Positions 6,360 through 13,085 of a DNA stretch of 15,655 nucleotides are shown piece after piece. Both the position numbers and the translations under genes were made by a program. This DNA is from an uncultured Oscillospiraceae bacterium (GTDB lineage Bacteria > Bacillota > Clostridia > Oscillospirales > Oscillospiraceae): NCBI GenBank assembly GCA_905205085.1, contig CAJLCG010000055.1:1-15655 (forward strand), written 5' to 3'. The notes under the pieces are model-generated. The model was given only the letters and a program-made list of their open reading frames with translations, made no database searches and was not told the origin of the DNA. Within the stretch, counting starts at the first letter, position 1. The number at the start of each line of letters is the position of its first letter.

Positions 6360-7304
6360 ATGAAGAAACGAATCCTGGCACTCTTTTTGGCACTGGCGCT
6401 GACGGGCTGTGCAGCCCCCGGAGACAGCACGGAGGGCTCTGGTTCTGAGCAGGGGCAGACAAGCACCTCCCAGAGCGGAACCTCCTCTCAGTCTGAGGAG
6501 GACTACGACCGCCGGGACGCCATCCAGCGCCCAGAGCTGGGAACGGAGGTCGTCATCGATCCGCCCTATGATTTTGATCCGGCCGAGATGATACCCAGCG
6601 ATTTTGGAGATTATTTTACGGATTGCGACTATCCCACCACGGTGAGCACCTACAAGATCGGGGAAGGAACCGACATTGAAAATGAGGTTACCGTTCTTCA
6701 GGGTGCCGAGGAGGGACCTGCCATCTATATTGTAGCGGGAGTTCATGGCGATGAGATAGCCGGATGGATGACCGGTAACCTGCTGAAAAAGGTGGGGATC
6801 AAGGCCGGAACCGTCTATATTCTCTCCCCCGCCAACAAGTGGGGCGCTGAGGCGGACCCCCGTACCCGCTATGTGACGGAGGATCAGGATCTGAACCGAT
6901 CCTTCCCCGGCGATCCCAACGGGAACATGGCCCAGCGCATTGCGGATGCCATCTTCCAGGACATCAAGCGGGTGGATCCAGTGTTCCTGTTTGATCTCCA
7001 CGAGGCCAGAGCCAACTCGGAAAACCGGGACTTTCTGGGCAGCTCGCTCATTTATACGGATCTGACAGAGATGAGCGATATGTATCTGGATATGCTCATG
7101 GCCACCGAGTCCGGGGAGTTGTGCTCGGAGCGCTTCAACTTCTATGGTCCCGGTCCTGTGGGCAGCATCAACAACACCGTGACGACTCAGCTGGGAATCC
7201 CCACCATTACGGTGGAGACCTACCGCGGCTATGAACTGGAGCGGCGGATCGGGGACCAACTGGATATTGTGGAGTATGTTCTGACTTATTACGGACTTTT
7301 GTAA
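6360..7304 (+). CDS. M14 zinc deacylase/peptidase lipoprotein (third, divergent)
   Basis: The protein has 314 residues. A signal peptide ends in lipobox LTGC (cysteine 17), and a Ser/Glu/Gly-rich linker runs to about residue 50. The catalytic domain shows AGVHGDEIAG with H129 and E132, DLNRSFPGDP (177-186) with R180, FDLHEA (211-216) with H214, and E286 in TVETYRG. These are closer to canonical succinylglutamate desuccinylase/aspartoacylase motifs than those of the two anchored paralogues. It lacks the NPIHQWPDP segment and the long stretch between the first and second motifs, so substrate choice probably differs. It starts 23 nt after the previous stop with GAGGGGTG upstream, and is the last gene before the hairpin at 7350-7386. 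Lipid anchoring places it on the outer face of the membrane, presumably acting before or after the other two enzymes. Confidence 0.85.
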   Translation: MKKRILALFLALALTGCAAPGDSTEGSGSEQGQTSTSQSGTSSQSEEDYDRRDAIQRPELGTEVVIDPPYDFDPAEMIPSDFGDYFTDCDYPTTVSTYKIGEGTDIENEVTVLQGAEEGPAIYIVAGVHGDEIAGWMTGNLLKKVGIKAGTVYILSPANKWGAEADPRTRYVTEDQDLNRSFPGDPNGNMAQRIADAIFQDIKRVDPVFLFDLHEARANSENRDFLGSSLIYTDLTEMSDMYLDMLMATESGELCSERFNFYGPGPVGSINNTVTTQLGIPTITVETYRGYELERRIGDQLDIVEYVLTYYGLL

Positions 7305-7349
7305 ACAAAATGAGGTTCTGGCCCGATAAGCCGGGTACCGACGATGAAA

Positions 7350-7386
7350 ACAGTTTGCCTTGCCCCGACGGGGCAAGGCAAACTGT
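7350..7386 (+). terminator. Strong hairpin closing the transport/M14 locus
   Basis: A 17-bp perfect stem has arms 7350-7366 and 7370-7386 with a GAC loop. The plus-strand tail (TGTATTC) is weakly T-rich; the minus-strand tail begins TTTT. It separates the M14 locus from the kinase operon, so it probably ends transcription, though perhaps with some read-through. Confidence 0.75.
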
Positions 7387-7396
7387 GTATTCACAG
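7383..7396. repeat. Inverted repeat overlapping the terminator base
   Basis: CTGTG and CACAG flank TATT. The left half overlaps the base of the 17-bp hairpin and the site lies 43 nt before the kinase start. It could be a small operator or a competing RNA fold; at 5 bp per half it could also be chance. Confidence 0.3.
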
Positions 7397-7438
7397 AACT
7401 TAACGGCAGATGGTGTGTGAAAAAGAGGCGACGCAGAA

Positions 7439-8860
7439 GTGACGGAAGATCGTAATTGTACCAAAGAAAAAATTGTACAGGGAAAGACGAGCTGGCGCTT
7501 ATTTTATATCGGCACAGGACTGGTACTCCTGGGCCTTATTATGCCGGCGCTGATTTCTATGGAAGATATCGGCCTGTACGATACTCTGCTGGCCGCAATT
7601 TATCAGGAGCAGGAGGTCTATCTGCTGTATGCGGCCTTGAAGCTGGTGGCGGTAAATGCGGTACGAGCGTATCCACACTATCTGGGCGTATTCTTTTTGG
7701 TAGAATTCTTTGAAAGCCTCCGGCTGCGGCGGAGGATGATCATGTCCACAATTGTGGTGTGTGTGACGATTCCAGGCGTGTATGTACTCATCGACTGGAT
7801 CTATAAGATCCACTATGACTTTGGTATTCCGGCCATTTCCATGATCGCCGTACTGGTGGTTCTGGCAAAGATTGATTTCAGCTTTGTAAGTATTGCAAAG
7901 AAAACCTTGTTGGTGGCTATGCTCATCACATCGCTGCAGTTTCTGGATATGATGCCCCTGCTGTGGCGCTTCCCCTTCGGTCGCGGGGAGATTTCCTACG
8001 ATATCAAGCTGGTAAGCACTTTTTTAGGGGCTGATCAATTTCTCCAGGCGCTGTCCACCATCTTCTTTGTCCTGCTGATCTTTATGACGATTTTGCTGCT
8101 GATGCTCATCATTGACGAAAACAACATCCGGAAAATCAGCGAGCAGAAGGAACTCAACGAGCATATGCTCATGGAGACTCGCATGAGAGTCTTGGAGAAC
8201 CGCACCTACATGGAGCTGCGGCACTTGGTGCACGATCTGAAGTCTCCGTTGACCAGCATTCAGGCTCTGGTGGGGGTGGTCAAGCTATCCTGTCAGGGGG
8301 ATGAAGATAAGACCCGACAGAATTATCTGGATAAAATCGAAGATTCCATCGACCAAATGAGCCAGATGATTTCCGAGATCCTGCATGAGGAGCGGCGCAC
8401 TGTAGTGACCACCCAGGAGGTTTTGGACGGTGTGATGGCCCAGATTTCGGTCACAGAGTATGCCGAACGGGTGGTAGCGGAAAACCGGGCGCCCGAAGCG
8501 GAGGTTGAGGTGAACCGAATTCGGTTCTTCCGGGTGCTGATCAATCTGATTGAAAATGCGGCCTATGCCATTGACCGGGCAGATGGGCGGATTGAAATGA
8601 TTGCGGAGCAAGATCCGGACCATCAGTCCGTGCGGTTTATCGTCCGAGACAATGGACGGGGAATCTCCAGGGATTTGATGAATGAAATTTGGAAAAGCGG
8701 TGTCTCGGGACACAACTCCAACGGGCTGGGCCTGAGCTTTGTCAAACAAGTGGTGACGCAGACCGGAGGCACCGTGGAGCTGGAGAGCGAGGAACATAAA
8801 GGTACAGTGGTAACGATTACGCTGCCGGTCTGTGAGGGTGATAACGATGGCGCAGTATGA
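7439..8860 (+). CDS. Polytopic sensor histidine kinase
   Basis: A 473-residue membrane kinase. About six or seven hydrophobic helices occupy residues 20-226 with no obvious extracellular sensor domain, suggesting signal detection within the membrane. A linker helix (227-262) leads to the dimerisation/phosphoacceptor box LVHDLKSPLTS with H265. The ATPase domain has the N-box NLIENAA (N373), the G1 box RDNGRGIS (D404) and the G2 box NGLGLSF (428-434). All catalytic landmarks are present. GTG at 7439 follows AGAGGCG by about 8 nt. No response regulator gene lies in the window, so the partner must be encoded elsewhere. Its last codons overlap the next gene, and SPFH and metal-ATPase genes follow in the same direction, so it may monitor the membrane or metal stress those proteins handle. 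Confidence 0.9.
   Translation: MTEDRNCTKEKIVQGKTSWRLFYIGTGLVLLGLIMPALISMEDIGLYDTLLAAIYQEQEVYLLYAALKLVAVNAVRAYPHYLGVFFLVEFFESLRLRRRMIMSTIVVCVTIPGVYVLIDWIYKIHYDFGIPAISMIAVLVVLAKIDFSFVSIAKKTLLVAMLITSLQFLDMMPLLWRFPFGRGEISYDIKLVSTFLGADQFLQALSTIFFVLLIFMTILLLMLIIDENNIRKISEQKELNEHMLMETRMRVLENRTYMELRHLVHDLKSPLTSIQALVGVVKLSCQGDEDKTRQNYLDKIEDSIDQMSQMISEILHEERRTVVTTQEVLDGVMAQISVTEYAERVVAENRAPEAEVEVNRIRFFRVLINLIENAAYAIDRADGRIEMIAEQDPDHQSVRFIVRDNGRGISRDLMNEIWKSGVSGHNSNGLGLSFVKQVVTQTGGTVELESEEHKGTVVTITLPVCEGDNDGAV
8834..8838 (+). promoter_or_regulatory. Ribosome binding site deciding the 184-aa protein start
   Basis: GAGGG inside the kinase 3' end sits 8 nt before ATG 8847. This favours that ATG over the in-frame GTG at 8832, which would have no RBS of its own. 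Confidence 0.65.
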
Positions 8861-9401
8861 ACGTAAATTGTCCGGCCTGGGGCTGGAAAGCCCGGCCAAC
8901 CGCCTGGGGCTGAGTCTGTACCCGGAGCAGGACGGAATTCGGGCGGTATCCGGAGCGGATATGACCCAGAAGCAGTTTGAACGTGCCTTTGGGCTGCTGA
9001 GGGGCTATACCGCCCGGGCGGCGGCGCGGAAAGAAAGCAAGAACATTACTGCCGAGGATATACCGGAGCAGGAGGGGGAAGACGCCCTGTTCTGGGTCTG
9101 GTTTGATCGGTTTCAGAGAGAAACAGAGCCGTCCAGACGCCTGATGGCCGGGTATAACGCCTTCGGCGCGCTGCAGGGAGGCTTTGCTCAGGTTGAGACT
9201 GCCATGGCGCGCTGGTTGGGAGAGCCGCTGGCTGAGAAGCTCAGCGAGAATATCCGTGCCGTGCGCTGGGAGGAAGGGGATCTGGCAGAGAAGGCACAGC
9301 CCTATCAGAAGCCTGCGCCCTGGACGGAGAAAGAATGGAAGGAGCTGGAGCAAGGCCTGCTCCGCGCCGGAGAGAGCATCCGGAGCGGGACAGGTCAATA
9401 G
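8847..9401 (+). CDS. Unrecognised 184-aa cytoplasmic protein
   Basis: I do not recognise this protein. It has no signal peptide or membrane helix, is rich in charged residues and Ala/Glu/Arg, and reads as mostly helical. A Trp/Phe cluster, FWVWFDRF, lies at about 82-89, followed by an Ala/Gly-rich middle (101-124). The C-terminal third is acidic and Trp-containing (WEEGDLAEKAQ, PWTEKEWKELEQG). Its ATG overlaps the last 14 nt of the kinase gene, and the next SPFH gene starts 22 nt after its stop, so it is translationally tied to both. Possible roles are a kinase partner or a cytoplasmic adaptor for the SPFH assembly, but nothing in the sequence decides this. Codon choice resembles its neighbours, which supports a real gene. 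Confidence 0.72.
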   Translation: MAQYERKLSGLGLESPANRLGLSLYPEQDGIRAVSGADMTQKQFERAFGLLRGYTARAAARKESKNITAEDIPEQEGEDALFWVWFDRFQRETEPSRRLMAGYNAFGALQGGFAQVETAMARWLGEPLAEKLSENIRAVRWEEGDLAEKAQPYQKPAPWTEKEWKELEQGLLRAGESIRSGTGQ

Positions 9402-9423
9402 ATAAAACAGAGGGGGGACAACG

Positions 9424-11223
9424 GTGGAAAAATGGTCCAAACAGCTGGAGTATTATATTACCAGCTTGGTACTGTTGGGGCTGGGCCTGCTGTTCTATTT
9501 TGTGAATGCCGGCCTGAACACGGTGACTGCCCTGCATTTTAGCCTGTTTCAGATTATGCAGGGAGTGCTGATACTGATCTGGGCAGTGGTTTTGACCTAT
9601 CAGACCAGTGTGGAACGGCGGTGGAATGAGACGCCCGAGGAGGAGCGCACAGAGCGGGAGCCGGTAGACAGCGTGAATGCCACCATGATCCTGGTGGTGG
9701 TAACCGTGCTGGTGGTGGGCTACTATATGTTCACCATGAAGATCAACCCCGAAATTGGGGAAACGGTTGCACCCTTGCACATGGTGATCTGTGTGGTGAC
9801 CTTCATTGGCTACGCCTGTGTGGAACGCTGGTGGTCCATGCAGCTGAGCACCAATCCCAGCGCGGCCAGCATGTGTAACCTGATGGTGCTCAACAAAGGG
9901 GCAGTCATTGCCCTGATGTTGGACATGATCACCTCCTTCACGGGATTGTTCAGCGTACGTACTTATGTGGACTATGTTATCCTGGCTATCTGGGGCTATG
10001 TCTGTCTGATGGCGGTGATCAGCGTGGGGGTCAAGCTGATTCGGCACCGAGACGACATGAGCTTTCGCATCTACATCTGGTTCCCGGTTTACAGCGGGGG
10101 AGAGGGAGAAAACGGGGCTCTGGCCTGGCTGGAGCGCAACACCGGCATCTCCATGCGCTCGCTGTGGAGCCTGAAATTTGTCAAGATGGTTCTGCCGGCC
10201 TGCGGCTTTATGGTTCTGGTGATCCTGTGGTTGTCCACCGGGATTGTGCAGGTGGAGCCCTGGCAGCAGGGCGCCCTGTACCGCTTTGGCCGGCTCAGCG
10301 AACAAGATATCCTGGAACCCGGTCTCCATTTTAAGCTGCCCATCCCCTTTGAGGATGTAAAACTCTACAACATTATGCAGCCCCAGAGCATGATTGTGGG
10401 CTATGAAGGAGACGTCAACAACAAAAATAACCTTTGGACCCGGCCCCACGAGGGGGAGGAGCAGACCCTGCTGCTGGGCGACGGAAAGGAACTGGTGGCC
10501 ATCAATCTGAAAATCACCTACCGGATTGATGATCTGTACGCATATCTCACCAACTATTCCAGCCCCGAGCTGGTGCTCAACGCCAAAGGGTATGAGATCG
10601 TGATGGGAGAGACTAACAGCACCGATATTGATACGGTGATCAGCGAGGATCGCAGTCAGCTTTCCCACCGTATTGAGGAGCAGCTCAAGGAGTATGCCGA
10701 GCAGGCTGGACTTGGGCTGGAGGTGATGAATGTCACCCTGGCCAGCATACACCCGCCGGTGGCCATTGCGGACATCTATCAGAGCGTGGTCAGCGCCGGC
10801 ATTCAGAAAAAGACGGCCATTCTCACCGCGGAAGGGGAGGCCCTGGTAGCGCGGGAGCAGGCTGAGGCCGAAAAGCAGCTGGCAGTGAACGAGGCCGGCA
10901 TCCAGCGGGACGAGCGGGTATCCACCGCCAAGGCGGAGGTGGAGACCTATAATGCGGGGATTGAGGCCTACATCATGGACCCGGTGTCTTACCGGATGGA
11001 AAAGTATCTGGAGAGCATCGAGAAAGCCCTTGCGGGACAGAAAAAATACCTGGTCAGCCCGGATGTGGACGTAAACAATTTGTACGCCAATTACGGTCAG
11101 TCCTGGTTCCTCCCGAGCCAGGGAGAAGAGACCGGGGAAACAGAGGGCCAGAGCGGGCAGGAAAACACAGCCGGAACCGGCGATGCATCCAGTACAGAGA
11201 CAAGCACAGGGGAGGGATCATAA
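9424..11223 (+). CDS. HflK-like SPFH protein with large polytopic N-terminal extension
   Basis: The protein has 599 residues, well above the roughly 300-420 of ordinary HflK. Residues 1-205 hold about six hydrophobic helices (near 11-31, 38-60, 86-106, 116-135, 156-176, 182-204). A further helix (252-274) then precedes a classical SPFH/band-7 domain starting QVEPWQQGALYRFGR, with LEPGLHFKLPIPFEDV at 298-312. The segment IHPPVAIADIYQSVVSAG (442-459) matches the HflK hinge into the helical stalk (460-515, many Ala/Glu/Lys). The C-terminal tail from 565 is Gly/Ser/Thr/Glu-rich and probably disordered. The GTG start has AGGGGGG at 9411-9417. HflK/HflC form cage-like assemblies that modulate membrane proteases such as FtsH. 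The N-terminal membrane module is unusual and may bind the ATPase or clamp substrates. The next gene, hflC, begins 1 nt downstream. Confidence 0.87.
   Translation: MEKWSKQLEYYITSLVLLGLGLLFYFVNAGLNTVTALHFSLFQIMQGVLILIWAVVLTYQTSVERRWNETPEEERTEREPVDSVNATMILVVVTVLVVGYYMFTMKINPEIGETVAPLHMVICVVTFIGYACVERWWSMQLSTNPSAASMCNLMVLNKGAVIALMLDMITSFTGLFSVRTYVDYVILAIWGYVCLMAVISVGVKLIRHRDDMSFRIYIWFPVYSGGEGENGALAWLERNTGISMRSLWSLKFVKMVLPACGFMVLVILWLSTGIVQVEPWQQGALYRFGRLSEQDILEPGLHFKLPIPFEDVKLYNIMQPQSMIVGYEGDVNNKNNLWTRPHEGEEQTLLLGDGKELVAINLKITYRIDDLYAYLTNYSSPELVLNAKGYEIVMGETNSTDIDTVISEDRSQLSHRIEEQLKEYAEQAGLGLEVMNVTLASIHPPVAIADIYQSVVSAGIQKKTAILTAEGEALVAREQAEAEKQLAVNEAGIQRDERVSTAKAEVETYNAGIEAYIMDPVSYRMEKYLESIEKALAGQKKYLVSPDVDVNNLYANYGQSWFLPSQGEETGETEGQSGQENTAGTGDASSTETSTGEGS
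11211..11216 (+). promoter_or_regulatory. Ribosome binding site deciding the HflC start
   Basis: GGAGGG lies 8 nt before ATG 11225, inside the last codons of the previous gene. An in-frame upstream ATG at 11183 would add 14 polar residues before the membrane helix and has no comparable RBS. Confidence 0.8.
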
Positions 11224-11224
11224 G

Positions 11225-12109
11225 ATGAAGGGAAGTAGTGTCATTAAGTGGCTCTTTGCGCTGGTTGTGGTGCTGATCATTGGATTTTTTGGGTTTGTAT
11301 TTAAAGTCAATGAGGGACAGTGCGCGGTGGTCACTCGGTTTGGCGCGGTGCGCACCCAGGTGACCCAGGCCGGAATGTATCTGCGTCTGCCCTGGCCCTT
11401 TGAGGATGTGCAGATTCAGGACGCCCGGAAGCGATATCTGGATTCCGGATATCTGGAGACCCTGACCCACGATAAGAAAAATGTGATTCTCCAGACCTAT
11501 GCCATCTGGAGCGTGGCGGACCCCCTGAAGTACTATACCAGCGTGGGAGATACCGCCCTGGCCGAGACTTATCTGAACGACCTCATTACCAACGCGAAAA
11601 ATGGAACCATGGGCAACTACGACCTGTCCACCCTGGTGTCTATGAATGAGGATGACATCAAAATCGCGGAGATCGAAAAGATTATGCTGGAGGAGGTGCA
11701 GCCCCACGCGCTGGAGCAGTATGGCCTTCAGATCCACGAGCTGCGCATCAAGCGAGTAGGTCTGCCCGCCACCAATGTGCAAAGTGTGTTTGCCCAGATG
11801 CAGGCAGACCGGCAGAAGTATATCGATCAGCTTCTGGCCGAAGGCGAGCGGGATGCCCAGATCATCAAGAGCGAATCGGATGCCGAGGCGGCTGCCATTG
11901 TGGCTGAGGGCCGGGAGAGTGCGGCCCAGATCAATGCGGAGACCGAGCGGGAGGTGGCCTCCATTTACGCCTCGGCCCACAGCCAGGATCCTGAGCTTTA
12001 TGAGTTCCTGCAGAAGCTGACGGCCCTGGAGAACTCGGTGGATGAGAACACCGTGATGATCATTACCATGGATGACCCGCCCTTTGATATTCTGGGTGAA
12101 GCCGACTGA
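11225..12109 (+). CDS. hflC: HflC-like SPFH membrane protein
   Basis: The protein has 294 residues and is a near-textbook HflC. One N-terminal helix (7-26) is followed by the SPFH domain opening VNEGQCAVVTRFGAV, then the PWPFEDV turn (56-62). A long helical stalk from about residue 188 contains MQADRQKYIDQLLAEGERDA, then Ala/Glu-rich repeats, and ends in the conserved SQDPELYEFLQKL (253-265). In E. coli HflC pairs with HflK around FtsH in the membrane; here the neighbouring 9424-11223 protein is the likely partner. The two genes are 1 nt apart, so equimolar production is expected. The next SPFH gene begins 13 nt after the stop. It need not act on FtsH in this organism; the operon instead links it to a P-type ATPase. 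Confidence 0.9.
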   Translation: MKGSSVIKWLFALVVVLIIGFFGFVFKVNEGQCAVVTRFGAVRTQVTQAGMYLRLPWPFEDVQIQDARKRYLDSGYLETLTHDKKNVILQTYAIWSVADPLKYYTSVGDTALAETYLNDLITNAKNGTMGNYDLSTLVSMNEDDIKIAEIEKIMLEEVQPHALEQYGLQIHELRIKRVGLPATNVQSVFAQMQADRQKYIDQLLAEGERDAQIIKSESDAEAAAIVAEGRESAAQINAETEREVASIYASAHSQDPELYEFLQKLTALENSVDENTVMIITMDDPPFDILGEAD

Positions 12110-12122
12110 AGGCGGTGACGGC

Positions 12123-13073
12123 ATGAAAAATTCCGAGCGGTTTATTACCATTGTCAATACAGCCATCCGCTACTGCAAATGGCTGATTGTGATTTTGGCG
12201 CTGCTGATCTGCTGCTCCGGTATTCGGGTAGTCAATAACTACGAGGTAGCGGTTGTGCTGCGTCTGGGACGCCTGGTGGGCGACACCCGGGAGGAACAGA
12301 TTCATCAGCCCGGTCTGCTGCTGGCCTTCCCCTATGTCATCGACGAGGTGGTAAAGGTGCCGGTGGGCAAGGTGCATGAGCTGGCCATCAGCACCCATGC
12401 CAACACCACCGACCCCACCTATTCCGAGATCGAATCCACCGGCTACGTGATTACCGGAGATGAGAACATCATTCATATTGACGCCACCCTGAAATACAAG
12501 ATCTCCGACCCGGTGGAGTACGCCCTCTACACCAGCGATCCGGAAGCGGCGATCAACGGCGTAGTCAGCGGCGTTATGACCTCCTGCTCTGCCTCGAAGA
12601 GCGTAGACGGGCTGCTGACAGACCAGAAGGAAGGGTTTGCCAATGAAGTGATCTCCCAGTCCCAGACCATTCTGGACGGGATGGATATGGGAGTGAGCAT
12701 TGTAAGCCTGGAGTTCAAGAGCATTACCCCGCCAAGCTCTTTGAAATATCACTTTGACCAGGTGAATGCTGCCTCGGTAGAAAAGGAGACCCTGATTCAG
12801 GAGGCTAATCAGTACCGGGAGAAGGTGATTCCAGAGGCCAGGGCCACGGCCGACAAGCTGAAGTCGGACGCACAGGTGGACCAGTTGGACCGAATCAACA
12901 AGGCAAATGATTATATTGCGGAGTTTAACGGACTGTTTGAGGAGTATCAGAGCAACCGGGATGTGGTTTATGAACGGGTGTTCCGGGAGAGAGTGACCCA
13001 AATCCTAAATCAAATGGGCGGAAAGATTGTTGTTCCCGAGGATGGAGGGACGCCCACGGTATTTTTGCCATAA
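12123..13073 (+). CDS. Third SPFH/band-7 protein (HflK-like)
   Basis: The protein has 316 residues. A membrane helix (about 19-34) is followed by the SPFH domain opening VNNYEVAVVLRLGRLVGD, with QPGLLLAFPYVIDEV (62-76). ITPPSSLKYHFDQVNAASVE (201-220) is the HflK-style hinge into a helical stalk (220-295), ending in a short beta-like tail, KIVVPEDGGTPTVFLP. ATG 12123 is chosen because upstream in-frame codons run through the end of hflC and the Met sits about 10 nt after AAGGCGG. The stop overlaps the strong RBS of the ATPase gene, so the two are tightly coupled. Three distinct SPFH proteins in one operon suggest a mixed ring or cage. It is closer to HflK than to flotillin or stomatin by the hinge, but the exact subfamily is uncertain. 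Confidence 0.86.
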   Translation: MKNSERFITIVNTAIRYCKWLIVILALLICCSGIRVVNNYEVAVVLRLGRLVGDTREEQIHQPGLLLAFPYVIDEVVKVPVGKVHELAISTHANTTDPTYSEIESTGYVITGDENIIHIDATLKYKISDPVEYALYTSDPEAAINGVVSGVMTSCSASKSVDGLLTDQKEGFANEVISQSQTILDGMDMGVSIVSLEFKSITPPSSLKYHFDQVNAASVEKETLIQEANQYREKVIPEARATADKLKSDAQVDQLDRINKANDYIAEFNGLFEEYQSNRDVVYERVFRERVTQILNQMGGKIVVPEDGGTPTVFLP

Positions 13074-13085
13074 GGAGGGGGAGTC

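Noticed and set aside
9241..10752. Antisense open frame of about 500 codons over the first SPFH gene
   Set aside because: The same His/Gln-rich shadow composition, no RBS, and it is opposite a clear SPFH domain and membrane helices.
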